A DNA stretch of 64,000 nucleotides from an uncultured Solobacterium sp. (lineage in GTDB: Bacteria; Bacillota_I; Bacilli_A; Erysipelotrichales; Erysipelotrichaceae), in the NCBI GenBank assembly GCA_900543035.1, contig UQPV01000001.1, forward strand, positions 26,669 to 90,668. The letters run 5' to 3'. The notes beneath the pieces were generated by a model. The model searched no databases, was not told where the DNA came from, and saw nothing but the letters and a program-made list of their open reading frames with translations. The position numbers were made by a program, and so were the translations under genes. This document shows positions 35,653 through 48,464 of this stretch, piece by piece (position 1 is the first letter of the stretch; each line of letters starts with the position of its first letter).

Positions 35653-36641
35653 AGTTGTTCGTACACTGCACGGAGCGCTTTTCCGACTTCGGCGAAGCTT
35701 CTCTCCTGCGCGCATTGCAAGGCCTGCGGACGGATATCTTTCAGTTTATGATGCACAGCGGCATTGACCAGGGCGCGGAACTCATCCGCGTCTTTTCCTT
35801 TCCAGCAGTTGACCCCATGCGTCAGCCAGTCAGAGAAGACCGGGATATCCCGCAGGATGACCTGCTGGGATGCCGCCAGCGCCTCCAGCACGACGATGCC
35901 CTCTGTTTCCTCTTTGCTCGGGAAGAAGAAGGCGTCCGCACCGGCATATGCGCCTTCCAGCACGTCTCCTTCCACATATCCTGGAAAGATCACGTTCGGC
36001 GGATGCGCGCCTTTGACGATGCGGCGGATCTTGGCTGGCACGGTGTACAGCGGCACCTTGCCGAACCAGATGAACGTCACCTCCGGCAGCTGGGAAGCGA
36101 CCTCGATGAAGTCAAAGATCCCTTTGCGCTCAAATGGCAGACCGACACAGATGACGCTCTTTCTGCCCTCCAGATGGAAATGTGCGCGGTATGCAGCGAT
36201 CTTTCGCTCATCCCGGGCAAAGCGCGCAAGGTCGACCCCGTTGCTGACCGCGTCGATCGGGATGGTGATCCCATATCCTTCCAGCAGGCGCTTGGAATAA
36301 AGCGTCGGCGTCACGATGCGGTCCCCCAGCTGATAGACCTGCATCAGCCGTTTCTTGAACAGCGATGACATCTGGTTGCTGAACAAAAACGAATTCTGAA
36401 AATCCTCCTGTGTGCTGTGCGCATGCACCACGATCTTCTTTCCTTCGCGGCGCGCCTTTTTCGCGATCCGCTCGCTCGCCACACCGACCGTGTTCAGATG
36501 CAGGATGTCATAATCATCCTTTTCATTCAGCGTCCATTCGATCCCCTGCGTATCCAGCGCCGCCATCTGATGACGCATGGCGTGCCCGATGCCGGAACGC
36601 CGGATCATATGCTGTCCCTCAAAATAAAGAAGTACTTTCAT
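35649..36641 (-). CDS. Family 4 glycosyltransferase, glycolipid type
   Basis: 330-residue GT-B enzyme. N-terminal LYFEGQHMIRRSGIGHA and HAHSTQEDFQNSFLFSN resemble the diacylglycerol glucosyltransferases of the BgsA/BgsB group. The C-terminal nucleotide-sugar site holds FFFPSKEETEGIVVLEALA, with the EX7E pattern. It probably makes membrane glycolipids or their next sugar. AGGA precedes the ATG at 36641; the frame is open upstream but unsupported. It has no partner synthase in the window. Confidence 0.83.
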   Translation of the reverse strand: MKVLLYFEGQHMIRRSGIGHAMRHQMAALDTQGIEWTLNEKDDYDILHLNTVGVASERIAKKARREGKKIVVHAHSTQEDFQNSFLFSNQMSSLFKKRLMQVYQLGDRIVTPTLYSKRLLEGYGITIPIDAVSNGVDLARFARDERKIAAYRAHFHLEGRKSVICVGLPFERKGIFDFIEVASQLPEVTFIWFGKVPLYTVPAKIRRIVKGAHPPNVIFPGYVEGDVLEGAYAGADAFFFPSKEETEGIVVLEALAASQQVILRDIPVFSDWLTHGVNCWKGKDADEFRALVNAAVHHKLKDIRPQALQCAQERSFAEVGKALRAVYEQL

Positions 36642-36760
36642 CTGTTCTTCCTGATATATTGCCAGGCGGTCCCTTGCCGCCCGCACACAATATACCTTTT
36701 CCTTTCTATCAGCCAGAACAGACCGCGGCTGATGACGGTATATCCTTATCTTTTCTGCGT

Positions 36761-37261
36761 TCAATTTCCCGTACTGCCGAATCCGCCCTGACGGACAAGA
36801 TCGGCCTCGTCATCCTCACAGATGCCGTAAGGGAGGAATACGCCTTGCGCGAAGGCGCTGCCCGCAGGCAGCTGCAGCGTTTTCTCTGCGGTAAAGCGGA
36901 TGATGATGTGCCCTTCATTCTCCGCGCCATGATAATCTTCATCGATGATGCCGGCCGTATTGTCTAAGCGCATCTGGTAGCGAAAGCCCAGCGAGCTTCG
37001 CGGAAACAGCATCAGCACCCATCCCGGCTGCATGGCACAGCGGATCCCTGTCGGAACAACCACATGCTCATTGCCGTTCACCTGCACGCTCACCGGCAGG
37101 CGGAAGTCATGTCCAGCGGAACCGGACGTCGCCCTTTTCGGCAGTTCCAGCTGCTCCCAGGCCCTGCGCAGCGCTTCCTCAGGATACGTCGGGAAGGCCT
37201 GCCGCATGTCCTGGACGAACTGCGCCAGCGACACCTTTTCAAACCTGGCGATCTTCTTCAT
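36761..37261 (-). CDS. dut: dUTP diphosphatase
   Basis: 166-residue trimeric dUTPase. Motif 1 is ATSGSAGHDF, motif 2 PRSSLG, motif 3 NTAGIIDEDYHGAENEG, motif 4 near FAQGVFLPY, and motif 5 GGFGSTGN at the C-terminus. It hydrolyses dUTP to dUMP and pyrophosphate. The N-terminal 35 residues are an extra helical piece. GGAGAGCAGG precedes the ATG, which lies inside the end of the upstream acetyltransferase gene (23-base overlap). Confidence 0.92.
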   Translation of the reverse strand: MKKIARFEKVSLAQFVQDMRQAFPTYPEEALRRAWEQLELPKRATSGSAGHDFRLPVSVQVNGNEHVVVPTGIRCAMQPGWVLMLFPRSSLGFRYQMRLDNTAGIIDEDYHGAENEGHIIIRFTAEKTLQLPAGSAFAQGVFLPYGICEDDEADLVRQGGFGSTGN

Positions 37262-37823
37262 CCTGCTCTCCTTTCAGGCTGCGGATGACACGGCATGGAT
37301 TTCCCGCCGCGACCACATCGTCCGGGATATCGCGTGTGACCACGCTGCCGGCGCCGATGACACTGCGGCTGCCGATCGTCACCCCGGGCAGGATCTGCGC
37401 GCCTCCGCCGATCCATACATCATCGCCGATGCGCACCGGCTCTGCCCGCTCGAGCCCCGTTCTGCGCGTCTTGGGATCCAGCGGATGGATGGCCGTATAG
37501 ATGCCCACGTTGGGGCCGATGAAGACATGGTCGCCGATGGTCACATCTGCCTCATCCAGCACGCTGAAATTGAAGTTGGCATAGAAATTGCGGCCCAGAT
37601 GGATATTCGGCCCGTAATCGCAGCGAAACGGGGCCTCGATGTTGAGCCCTTCCTGCGCATCCAACAGCGTATACAATATGCCGATTGCCTGTTGTCTGTC
37701 GCTTTCCGGCATCGCGTTGAACTGCTGCAGCTTTGCCTTGCATGACGCGCGCAGCTGACGCAGCGACACGTCCTCGGCATCATACCAGGCGCCGCTTTTC
37801 ATCTGATCCCATACCTTATCCAT
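37239..37823 (-). CDS. Maltose/galactoside O-acetyltransferase family protein
   Basis: 194-residue hexapeptide acetyltransferase of the LacA/Maa group. N-terminal helices (DKVWDQMKSGAWYDAEDVSL) are followed by PFRCDYGPNIHLG, the catalytic-type His in YTAIHPLDPKTRR and IGDDVWIGGGAQILPGVTIG. It uses acetyl-CoA on a sugar. AGGAGG precedes the ATG at 37823. Overlap with dut suggests one operon. Confidence 0.88.
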   Translation of the reverse strand: MDKVWDQMKSGAWYDAEDVSLRQLRASCKAKLQQFNAMPESDRQQAIGILYTLLDAQEGLNIEAPFRCDYGPNIHLGRNFYANFNFSVLDEADVTIGDHVFIGPNVGIYTAIHPLDPKTRRTGLERAEPVRIGDDVWIGGGAQILPGVTIGSRSVIGAGSVVTRDIPDDVVAAGNPCRVIRSLKGEQDEEDRQV

Positions 37824-37963
37824 GTGGATCCTCCTCTCTGCATGCATTCATTTTAACAGGAATCAGCGGCCGTGACAATTGTAAACCTGATCCAGGCGCG
37901 AACGGTTTTCAAGCGGGCTTCTTTCCTGTATACTGATTGCAGGCAAAAAAGGAGGAGATGACC

Positions 37964-38767
37964 TTGATCAGACTGATCATCACTGATATGGACGGCACTT
38001 TGCTGCACGGCGACAAAAGCATGCCGGCGGGGACGCTGGAACTGATCCGCGAGCTGCACGCACGCGGCATCGTCTTTGCAGCCGGCAGCGGCAGACAGTA
38101 TGCCTCGCTGCGGGAAAGCTTTGCGTCATGCGCCGAACTGATGTATTTCATCGCGGAAAACGGCGCGATGAGCGTGGAGGGAAAGAGCGCGCGCGTGCTG
38201 GACCACCATCCCCTGAACATAGAAGATGTGCACCGCTTCATCCGCATGAGCGAGCAGATCCCCGGCGCGGTGCCGGTCCTGTGCGGCGTAAAGAGCGCCT
38301 GGTACACCACGGAGGATCCTGCCGATCTTCGCAACATCACGCCATATTATCACAACCATCAGCGAGTGAGCGACCTGCATGGCGTGGACGATGAGATCCT
38401 GAAGATCGCCATCCTGCATCATGGCGGAACGGCCGAGCATATCTATCCGCGGTTTGCGCCTTACCGCGCGGACTTCAGCATCGCCGTCTCCGCCTTTGAA
38501 TGGATGGACATCATGCCCAAGGGCGTGAACAAAGGCGTCGGCGTGCGCATGCTGCAAAAGCATCTGGGCATCACCAGGGAAGAGACGATGGCCTTCGGCG
38601 ACTTCATGAACGACCTTGAGATGCTTCAGGAGGCCGGATACAGCGTCGCCATGAGGAACGCTCTGCCGCAGATCAAGGCCGTCTGCCGCGAAGAAACCGC
38701 ATATACCAATGATGAAGACGGCGTGATCCGCTGGATCAGGCAATGGCTGAAAAAAGGGATCGAATGA
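37964..38767 (+). CDS. Cof-type HAD phosphatase
   Basis: 267-residue HAD hydrolase with C2 cap. Motif I is ITDMDGTLLHGD, motif II in AAGSGRQYASL, motif III Lys in PKGVNKGVGV, motif IV FGDFMNDLEML. Cof proteins dephosphorylate sugar phosphates or cofactor precursors. The start is decided by the ribosome site: GGAGG (37951-37955) is 8 bases from TTG at 37964 but only 2 from the ATG at 37958, so TTG is preferred. It converges on pyrE. Confidence 0.85.
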   Translation: MIRLIITDMDGTLLHGDKSMPAGTLELIRELHARGIVFAAGSGRQYASLRESFASCAELMYFIAENGAMSVEGKSARVLDHHPLNIEDVHRFIRMSEQIPGAVPVLCGVKSAWYTTEDPADLRNITPYYHNHQRVSDLHGVDDEILKIAILHHGGTAEHIYPRFAPYRADFSIAVSAFEWMDIMPKGVNKGVGVRMLQKHLGITREETMAFGDFMNDLEMLQEAGYSVAMRNALPQIKAVCREETAYTNDEDGVIRWIRQWLKKGIE

Positions 38768-38790
38768 CATGTGCATTCGGTCCCTTTCCC
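38750..38790. terminator. Bidirectional terminator between HAD gene and pyrE
   Basis: GGGATCGAATG and CATTCGGTCCC form an 11-bp stem. T6 follows on the minus strand and TTT on the plus strand, so it mainly ends the pyr operon. Confidence 0.85.
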
Positions 38791-38792
38791 GT

Positions 38793-39476
38793 TTATGATC
38801 TGTTTACGCCATACTGCGCATAGTAGGCATCGATGCGCTGCTTCAGCTCATCATCGATGATGACCTTGCCCTGATGCTCGCGCCCGTACAAGTATTCCAC
38901 GACCTCAGGCATGCTGACGATGGCCGCGGTCTCAAAGCCATAGACTTCGCGGATCTCATCCAGCGCGGTCTGATCAGCGGATCTGCCGCGCTCATTGCGG
39001 TTCAGCGAAACGATCAGCCCGCGGATATCCACATCGGCCTGCGCCTTCAGGATCGGATATGTCTCCTCGATCGACTTGCCGGAAGTCGTCACATCCTCGA
39101 TGATCACGACCCGGTCGCCGTCCTTCAGCGGCGAGCCCAGCAGGATGCCGGTATCGCCGTGATCCTTCACTTCCTTGCGGTTCGAGCAATAGCGGATCTC
39201 CTTGCCATACAGCTCGCTGATGGCCATGGTCGTCGCCACGCTCAGCGGGATGCCCTTATAGGCCGGCCCGAACAGCACATCGAAGTCCAGGCCGTAATGA
39301 TCGTGGATCGCCCGGGCGTAATACTCACCGAGCCGGCGCAGCTGCGAACCGTTCACATAGGCGCCTGCATTCATGAAGAACGGAGACTTTCTGCCGCTTT
39401 TCAGCGTGAAGTCGCCAAATTTGAGCACCTGGCTCTCTACCATGAATTCAATAAATTCCTGCTTATACTGTTCCAT
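38793..39476 (-). CDS. pyrE: Orotate phosphoribosyltransferase
   Basis: 227-residue type I PRTase. LKSGRKSPFFMNAG near the N-terminus and the PRPP-binding loop VVIIEDVTTSGKS (about residue 122) are diagnostic. It joins orotate to PRPP to form OMP. Last gene of the pyr operon, 12 bases after pyrF, with AAGGAGG upstream. Confidence 0.94.
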   Translation of the reverse strand: MEQYKQEFIEFMVESQVLKFGDFTLKSGRKSPFFMNAGAYVNGSQLRRLGEYYARAIHDHYGLDFDVLFGPAYKGIPLSVATTMAISELYGKEIRYCSNRKEVKDHGDTGILLGSPLKDGDRVVIIEDVTTSGKSIEETYPILKAQADVDIRGLIVSLNRNERGRSADQTALDEIREVYGFETAAIVSMPEVVEYLYGREHQGKVIIDDELKQRIDAYYAQYGVNRS

Positions 39477-39488
39477 GTCCTTCCTCCT

Positions 39489-41841
<2,353 letters not shown>

Positions 41842-41842
41842 C

Positions 41843-44800
41843 TCAGTGCTCCAGCTCATTCATGCTGATGGCGGTAAAGCTCATCGATTCGACGACGCCG
41901 AGGATCGCGTATGCCGTATCCAGGGAAGTGAAGCAGCTGATGCTGTTTTCCGCGGCGACACGGCGGATCAGGAAACCATCCGTCGAAGAAGCGCTCTTAT
42001 GCGGCTCCATCGTATTGATGATGTAATTGATGCGGCCCATGCGGATCAAATTCAGGATGTTCTTGTCCGGATTCTCGCTGATCTTGATGGCGTCATGCAC
42101 GAAGATGCCGTGGGCGCGCAGATATTTCGCGGTACCGTTGGTCGCATAGATGCCATAACCGATATCGAAGAAACGTCTGGCGATCTTGAGCGCCTCTTCC
42201 TTGTCCCGGTCTGCCACCGTGATGAGCACATTGCCCTGCAGCGGGACCTTGATGCCGCTGGCGATCAGCGCCTTGTGCAGCGCCTTGTGCAGCGTCACAT
42301 CGCCGCCCAGCGCCTCGCCGGTCGACTTCATCTCCGGACCGAGCGTCGTATCTACGCTGCGCAGCTTGGCGAAGGAGAACACCGGCGCCTTGACGAACAC
42401 CCGCTTCTCTTCTTCCTTGACACAGTCGATCGGATAGCCCTGCTCGCTCAGCGAATGGCCCAGCACGCACATCGTGGCGATATGCGACATCGGCACGCTG
42501 GTGATCTTGCTGAGGAATGGCACGGTGCGCGAGCTGCGCGGGTTGACCTCGAGCACATAGACATTCTCATCCTTGTCCACGATGAACTGGATGTTGTAGA
42601 GGCCAACGAAGCGGAATCCCTTACCGATGCGCACGGCATAGTCGACGATCGTCTCCTTTACCTTCTGAGAGAGCGTCGGTGCCGGATAGACCGAGAAGGA
42701 ATCGCCGGAATGCACGCCGGCACGCTCGATATGTTCCATGATGCCCGGGATGAACACATGCTCGCCATCCGCGATGGCATCGATCTCACACTCTTTGCCG
42801 ACGATGTACTTATCGACCAGGATCGGCGCGTCATGCGAGATCTCCTTGACGGCCGTGGCCATGTATACCCGCAGGTCGTCATCATTGTATACGATCTCCA
42901 TCGCGCGCCCGCCCAGCACATAAGAAGGACGCACGAGCACCGGATAGCCGATGCGGTTGGCGATCTTCACCGCCTCTTCGACCTCTACTGCGGTCTCGCC
43001 CTTTGGCTGCGGGATATCGAACTGATGCAGCATTTCCTCAAACTCATGACGGTCCTCGGCCCGGTCGATATCTTCCAGGCTCGTGCCCATGATCTTCACG
43101 CCGCGCTCGACCAGCTTGTCCGCCAGGTTGATGGCGGTCTGTCCGCCGAACTGCACGATCACGCCAAGGGGCTGCTCCAGATCGACGATATGCATGACAT
43201 CCTCGATCGTCAGCGGCTCGAAATACAGCTTATCTGAGATGGAGAAGTCCGTAGAGACCGTCTCCGGGTTGTTGTTGATGATGATGGCTTCATATCCTGC
43301 CTCGCGCAGCGTCTTGACACAGTGCACGGTCGCATAGTCGAACTCGACGCCCTGCCCGATGCGGATCGGGCCGCTGCCCAGCACGATGACCTTGCGGCGC
43401 TCGCTGCGCTCAGACTCATTTTCTTGCTCATATGTCGAGTAATAATACGGTGTGGCACTCTCAAACTCAGCCGCGCAGGTGTCGACCATCTTGAATACCG
43501 GCACGATGCCGTTGGCCTTGCGCAGGTCATAGACCTCGCGCTCGCTCATGCCCCATTTGCGGGCGATATAGGAATCCGCGAAGCCGTTGCGCTTGATCTC
43601 ATGAAGCACCTGCAGATCCTGCGGATGCGCCATCATCGCTTCTTCCAGCGCCATGATGTGCGCGAACTTGTTCAGGAAGAAATAATCGATCTGCGTGATC
43701 TCATGGATGCGCGTCATGGACTCTTTGCGCCGCAGCAGCTCTGCGATGACGAACATGCGCAGATCATCCTTGACGGCGACCTTCTCCCACAGCGCTTCGG
43801 TGCTCATCGCGTCGATCTCCGCATTGTCGATGTGATCGCATTTCATCTCCAGCGATCTCACCGCCTTCAAGAAGCTCTCTTCAAAGGTGCGGCCGATCGA
43901 CATGACCTCGCCGGTCGCCTTCATCTGCGTGCCCAGACGGCGGTCCGCGCTGGGGAACTTATCAAACGGGAAGCGGGCCAGCTTGGTGACGATATAGTCC
44001 AGCGCCGGCTCGAAGCAGGCATAGCTCGTCTTCGTGATCGGGTTGATGATCTCATCGAGCGTCATGCCCACCGCGATCTTGGCAGACAGCTTGGCGATCG
44101 GATAGCCGGTGGCCTTGCTGGCGAGGGCCGAAGAGCGTGATACACGCGGGTTGACCTCGATGACATAATACTTGAATGATTTCGGATCCAGCGCCAGCTG
44201 CACGTTGCAGCCGCCGCAGATCTTCAGCGCGCGGATGATCTTCAGCGACGCGTTTCTCAGCATCTGATGCTCGCGGTCGCTCAGCGTCTGCACCGGCGCG
44301 ACGACCATCGAATCGCCGGTGTGGATGCCGACCGGATCGATGTTTTCCATGTTGCAGACGACGATGGCATTGTCGTTGGCATCGCGCATGACCTCATACT
44401 CGATCTCCTTGAATCCGGCGATGCTGCGCTCGATCAAACACTGGTGCACCGGTGAGATCTTCAGGCCGTTATCGGCGATCAGCCGCAGTTCCTCTTCATT
44501 GTCCGCAAAGCCGCCGCCGGTGCCGCCCAGCGTATATGCCGGACGGACGACGACCGGATAACCGATCTCTGCGGCGAACTTCACGGCTTCTTCCACGCTG
44601 TGCACGATATCGCTTTCCGGCACCGGCTCATTGATCTGGTACATGAGCTCGCGGAACAGCTCGCGGTCCTCCGCCTTATTGATGGCCTCCAGGTCCGTGC
44701 CCAGGATCTCGACGCCGTATTCATCGAGGATGCCGGAATTGGCCAGCTCTACGACCAGGTTCAGGCCGGTCTGACCGCCCAGGGAACCCAGCACGGCATC

Positions 44801-45049
44801 CGGACGCTCCTTGTAGATGATGCGGCTGGCAAAATCAAGCGTCAGCGGCTCGATGTATACGCGGTCAGCGATCGCCGTGTCGGTCATGATCGTGGCCGGG
44901 TTGGAGTTGATCAGCACGACTTCATACCCTTCCTCACGCAGCGACTGACACGCCTGACTTCCGGCATAGTCGAATTCGGCTGCCTGTCCGATGACGATCG
45001 GTCCGGAACCGATCACCAGGATCTTCTTGATATCTGTACGCTTTGTCAT
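41843..45049 (-). CDS. carB: Carbamoyl phosphate synthase large subunit
   Basis: 1068-residue enzyme with two ATP-grasp halves: [20 protein letters not shown] opens the first and [19 protein letters not shown] the second. The C-terminal MGS-like regulatory domain begins near [17 protein letters not shown]. It makes carbamoyl phosphate from bicarbonate, ammonia and 2 ATP. I prefer the ATG at 45049, after the carA stop, with AAGGAG 10 bases upstream; the earlier ATG is one base from that site. Confidence 0.96.
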   Translation of the reverse strand: MTKRTDIKKILVIGSGPIVIGQAAEFDYAGSQACQSLREEGYEVVLINSNPATIMTDTAIADRVYIEPLTLDFASRIIYKERPDAVLGSLGGQTGLNLVVELANSGILDEYGVEILGTDLEAINKAEDRELFRELMYQINEPVPESDIVHSVEEAVKFAAEIGYPVVVRPAYTLGGTGGGFADNEEELRLIADNGLKISPVHQCLIERSIAGFKEIEYEVMRDANDNAIVVCNMENIDPVGIHTGDSMVVAPVQTLSDREHQMLRNASLKIIRALKICGGCNVQLALDPKSFKYYVIEVNPRVSRSSALASKATGYPIAKLSAKIAVGMTLDEIINPITKTSYACFEPALDYIVTKLARFPFDKFPSADRRLGTQMKATGEVMSIGRTFEESFLKAVRSLEMKCDHIDNAEIDAMSTEALWEKVAVKDDLRMFVIAELLRRKESMTRIHEITQIDYFFLNKFAHIMALEEAMMAHPQDLQVLHEIKRNGFADSYIARKWGMSEREVYDLRKANGIVPVFKMVDTCAAEFESATPYYYSTYEQENESERSERRKVIVLGSGPIRIGQGVEFDYATVHCVKTLREAGYEAIIINNNPETVSTDFSISDKLYFEPLTIEDVMHIVDLEQPLGVIVQFGGQTAINLADKLVERGVKIMGTSLEDIDRAEDRHEFEEMLHQFDIPQPKGETAVEVEEAVKIANRIGYPVLVRPSYVLGGRAMEIVYNDDDLRVYMATAVKEISHDAPILVDKYIVGKECEIDAIADGEHVFIPGIMEHIERAGVHSGDSFSVYPAPTLSQKVKETIVDYAVRIGKGFRFVGLYNIQFIVDKDENVYVLEVNPRSSRTVPFLSKITSVPMSHIATMCVLGHSLSEQGYPIDCVKEEEKRVFVKAPVFSFAKLRSVDTTLGPEMKSTGEALGGDVTLHKALHKALIASGIKVPLQGNVLITVADRDKEEALKIARRFFDIGYGIYATNGTAKYLRAHGIFVHDAIKISENPDKNILNLIRMGRINYIINTMEPHKSASSTDGFLIRRVAAENSISCFTSLDTAYAILGVVESMSFTAISMNELEH

Positions 45050-45050
45050 A

Positions 45051-46124
45051 TTATGCATGCTCCTTTTCCATCAGTTCCATAAACTGGTCAAACAGGTAAT
45101 TGCTGTCCTCCGGTCCCGGAGAGGCCTCCGGATGATACTGCACGCTGAATACCGGATACTTCGTGTGGCGTACGCCTTCCACGCTCTTATCATTGAGCGC
45201 CTGATGCGTCATGACCAGATCCGTGCCTTCCAGCGAATCCAGCTCGACCGCATAACCGTGGTTCTGGCTCGTCATCTCGACCTTGCCGCTGGCCAGATTG
45301 ATCACCGGATGGTTGCAGCCGCGGTGGCCAAACTTCAGCTTCACGGTGTTGGCGCCGGAAGCCAGAGAGATCAGCTGATGGCCAAGGCAGATGCCGAACA
45401 GCGGCACTTTGCCCATCAGCTCGCGGATCGTCGCCACCGCCTCAGGCACATCCTTAGGGTCGCCAGGGCCGTTGCTGAGCATGACGCCGTCCGGCTTGAG
45501 GTCGAGGATGCTCTGGGCATCCGTATCATACGGCACGACCGTCAGATCGCAGTTGCGCTTAGAGAGCTCGCGGATGATGCCCAGCTTGGCACCGAAGTCC
45601 ATGAGCACCACGCGGCGTCCGCGGTTGGGGATCGGGAAAGGATTGCGCGTGGAGACCCGGGCAACCTGATCATGCATCAGCTCGGTGTTCTTCAGGATCT
45701 TCACGATCTCTTCCACGTCAGCGCCTTCATCCGCCATGATGGCGCGCATCGTGCCGCTGGTGCGCAGCTTGCGGGTGATCGCGCGGGTATCGACGCCCTG
45801 GATGCCGGGAATGTTCTTCATCTTCAAAAACTCATCCAGCGTGTAGTCCGAACGGAAGTTGCTCGGCTGCTCGCAGCACTCGCGCACCACGAACCCGAAT
45901 ACCGCCGGGTCCAGGCTTTCGAAATCATCATGGTTGATGCCGTAATTGCCGATCATCGGATAAGTCATCATGACGATCTGTCCGCAATAGGACAGGTCGC
46001 TGAGCACTTCCTGATAGCCGCTCATTCCGGTATTGAAGACCAGTTCTCCTACCTGAAAATGATCGGCGCCGAAGGCCGTGCCCTCATACACGCTGCCATC
46101 TTCCAGAATCAGTAATCGTTTCAT
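45051..46124 (-). CDS. carA: Carbamoyl phosphate synthase small subunit
   Basis: 357-residue glutaminase subunit. N-terminal [16 protein letters not shown] and the class I amidotransferase triad with nucleophile in [10 protein letters not shown] and His/Glu in [11 protein letters not shown]. It channels ammonia to CarB. It overlaps pyrC by ATGA. Confidence 0.96.
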   Translation of the reverse strand: MKRLLILEDGSVYEGTAFGADHFQVGELVFNTGMSGYQEVLSDLSYCGQIVMMTYPMIGNYGINHDDFESLDPAVFGFVVRECCEQPSNFRSDYTLDEFLKMKNIPGIQGVDTRAITRKLRTSGTMRAIMADEGADVEEIVKILKNTELMHDQVARVSTRNPFPIPNRGRRVVLMDFGAKLGIIRELSKRNCDLTVVPYDTDAQSILDLKPDGVMLSNGPGDPKDVPEAVATIRELMGKVPLFGICLGHQLISLASGANTVKLKFGHRGCNHPVINLASGKVEMTSQNHGYAVELDSLEGTDLVMTHQALNDKSVEGVRHTKYPVFSVQYHPEASPGPEDSNYLFDQFMELMEKEHA

Positions 46125-47395
46125 TGCTTGCCCTCCTCATATACGCATGTTCCGTCTACATAAGTCGCTTTGATCTTTCCCTTTACTCTCCAGCCGTGGA
46201 ACGGCGTGTTCCTTCCCTTGGAGAGGAAATGGTTTCGGTTGATGATGTATTCTTCGTTGAGATCCACCAGGGTGAAGTCGCTCGCATATCCTTCCTCCAG
46301 ACGCCCGCGGCGCGCAAGGCCGAAGCGCTCGGCCGGCGCCGTGCTCATCCAGTTCACCAGCTGCTTCAGGCTCACGATGCCGGTGAGCACCAGCTTGGTA
46401 TACAGCAATGGGAAGGCCGTCTCCAGCGAGACGATGCCAAAAGGCGCGGATTCCAGCGGACGCTTCTTCTCTTCCTCGCTGTGCGGGGCATGATCGTTGG
46501 CGATCAGGCTCAGCGCGCCTTCCTGCAGTCCGCGGATGAGCGCCTTGCGGTCTGCCTCGCCGCGCAGCGGCGGGTTCATCTTCCAGTTGGCGTCGACCAC
46601 ATCGCGGTCGCACAGCAGCAGATGATGCGCGGTCACTTCCCCGCTGACATCACAGCCGCGGCTGCGGTATTCGCGCAGCAGCTGGACGCTCTCCTTTGCG
46701 GAGACATGACAGCAATGATAGTGTGCGCCGGTCTTCTCGACCAGCTTCAGGTCGCGCTCCAGCTGTTTCCATTCGCATTCTGAAGGAATGCCGACGACCC
46801 CGCGCGCCTTGCTTTCGGTGCCCTCGTGCATATAAGCGCCCGGCTTGCGGTAAGACATGTCTTCCGTGTGCGCGACGATCATCGTACCCAGCGCATGGCT
46901 CTGTTTCATCGCTTCTTCCATGACATCGCCACTCTGCACGCCGACCCCGTCATCGCTGAAGGCGCGGACGCCCATCTTGGCCAGCGCCGCCATGTCCACG
47001 ACCTCTTTGCCGCTCTCCGCCTTGGTGATGGTCGCATACGGAATGACATGCACATGCGCATCGGCTTCGATCTTCTGCAGATACGCCTCCATCACCTCTG
47101 TGGAATCCGGATACGGCTGTACGTTCGGCATGGCCATGATGGTCGTAAAGCCGCCGGCTGCCGCAGCCATCGTTCCGGTATCGATGGTCTCCTTATACGC
47201 GAAGCCCGGTTCGCGCAGATGGACATGCACATCGATCAGGCCGGGCAGCGCCGTCATCTCTTTGCCATCGATGACTTCTGCTTCCGGCGCATCGATCTGT
47301 TCGGCGATCTTCAGGATGCCGGTCTCGTCAAAGAGGATCTCCTTGCGGACCTGGCGGTTGTTTTCCAATACGTGCACGTTTTTCAGCAGCTTCAT
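46121..47395 (-). CDS. pyrC: Dihydroorotase
   Basis: 424-residue class I dihydroorotase of the amidohydrolase fold. DVHVHLREPGF supplies the first metal His residues; HTED, HYCHVSAKES-like CCHVSAKES and ANDHAPHSEEEK follow. It closes carbamoyl aspartate to dihydroorotate. AAGGAGG precedes the ATG, 12 bases after pyrB. Confidence 0.95.
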   Translation of the reverse strand: MKLLKNVHVLENNRQVRKEILFDETGILKIAEQIDAPEAEVIDGKEMTALPGLIDVHVHLREPGFAYKETIDTGTMAAAAGGFTTIMAMPNVQPYPDSTEVMEAYLQKIEADAHVHVIPYATITKAESGKEVVDMAALAKMGVRAFSDDGVGVQSGDVMEEAMKQSHALGTMIVAHTEDMSYRKPGAYMHEGTESKARGVVGIPSECEWKQLERDLKLVEKTGAHYHCCHVSAKESVQLLREYRSRGCDVSGEVTAHHLLLCDRDVVDANWKMNPPLRGEADRKALIRGLQEGALSLIANDHAPHSEEEKKRPLESAPFGIVSLETAFPLLYTKLVLTGIVSLKQLVNWMSTAPAERFGLARRGRLEEGYASDFTLVDLNEEYIINRNHFLSKGRNTPFHGWRVKGKIKATYVDGTCVYEEGKQ

Positions 47396-47407
47396 ATGCT
47401 TACCTCC

Positions 47408-48292
47408 TTAAAACTGAACGCCCATCGCCCGTTTGATCGCGGCCTTGCGGATCAGCACGCCGTTGCTCATCTGTTTGAAGATGCGGCTCTTCGGTGATTC
47501 GACCAGGTCGCTGTCGATCTCCACATCGCGGTTGACCGGCGCAGGATGCATGATGATCGCATGCGGCTTCATCCGGGATGCCCGCTCCTTGGTCAGCCCA
47601 TAGCGCTGCAGATATTCCGCCTTGCTCATCTGCATGGCAGAGGCGTGGCGCTCGTGCTGGATCCTCAGCATCATCACCGCATCGGCCCATTCCACCGCCT
47701 CATCGATCGGCATATACGGGTAACCTTCGCGCTGCCATTGCGGCGGACCGGAGAACACCCATTCTCCGCCCAGCAGTTCCATCGCCTCACGGTTGCTGGA
47801 AGCGACGCGGGAATGCTGGATATCGCCGATGATGGCCAGCCGGATCCCTTCGATCCGTCCAAATTCCTGATACAGCGTCAGCAGATCGAGCAGACACTGT
47901 GTCGGATGGTTCCCGGCGCCGTCTCCCGCATTGATGATCGGGATCTCGATGCCCTCCAGCTCCCGGAAATACTCATCCTGGCGATGACGGATGACCACCG
48001 CGTCATAGCCCACGCTCTCAAATGTCTTGACCGTGTCGTAAAGGCTCTCTCCCTTTTCCACGCTGCTTCCGGCAGCGGTGAAATCTTCCACGCAGCAGCC
48101 CAGCTGATGCTCCGCAGACGCAAAGGAATAGTGTGTCCTGGTGCTTGGCTCAAAAAAAAGATTAGCAACCAGCCTGCGCTGCGGCAATTGCCAATCTTTT
48201 TGTGAAGCACCAAAAAGCTGTGCATCCATGAGAATGCCCATGAGTTCATCTTTCGACAGATCACGGATTCGTAACAGACTGTTTGGGTTCAT
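47408..48292 (-). CDS. pyrB: Aspartate carbamoyltransferase, catalytic chain
   Basis: 294-residue enzyme. Carbamoyl phosphate loop FFEPSTRTHYSF, HPTQCLLDLLT and the aspartate loop HPAPVNRDVEI are present. No PyrI regulatory chain is near, as in other Firmicutes. AGGAGG precedes the ATG. It is first in the operon behind the PyrR attenuator. Confidence 0.95.
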   Translation of the reverse strand: MNPNSLLRIRDLSKDELMGILMDAQLFGASQKDWQLPQRRLVANLFFEPSTRTHYSFASAEHQLGCCVEDFTAAGSSVEKGESLYDTVKTFESVGYDAVVIRHRQDEYFRELEGIEIPIINAGDGAGNHPTQCLLDLLTLYQEFGRIEGIRLAIIGDIQHSRVASSNREAMELLGGEWVFSGPPQWQREGYPYMPIDEAVEWADAVMMLRIQHERHASAMQMSKAEYLQRYGLTKERASRMKPHAIIMHPAPVNRDVEIDSDLVESPKSRIFKQMSNGVLIRKAAIKRAMGVQF

Positions 48293-48312
48293 AGCTCATC
48301 CTCCTGTGTGTT

Positions 48313-48420
48313 TCAAGAAAAAAGGCCGCTTTTTTTGCACAAAAAAGGACCTTGGTTTCATACGGAGATCTGTTTTCGCCTTCATAACCTCTCTGGATTA
48401 TGTTAAAGGACCTTTTTTCT
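48313..48420 (-). promoter_or_regulatory. PyrR-type attenuator leader of the pyr operon
   Basis: The minus strand has the PyrR-binding loop AATCCAGAGAGGTT (48386-48399) inside a CATAA/TTATG hairpin. Downstream, AAGGTC pairs with GGCCTT through U/A-rich arms and is followed by T6 (48317-48353) as terminator. UMP-bound PyrR would stabilise the first hairpin and favour termination. No pyrR gene is in the window. Confidence 0.88.
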
Positions 48421-48426
48421 ACCGTT

Positions 48427-48454
48427 ATTTTACCACATGCCCTGAATAATACAA
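48427..48454 (-). promoter_or_regulatory. Promoter of the pyr operon
   Basis: Minus strand TTGTAT, 16 bases, TAAAAT; start expected near 48420. Confidence 0.65.
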
Positions 48455-48464
48455 GCACATTTTA

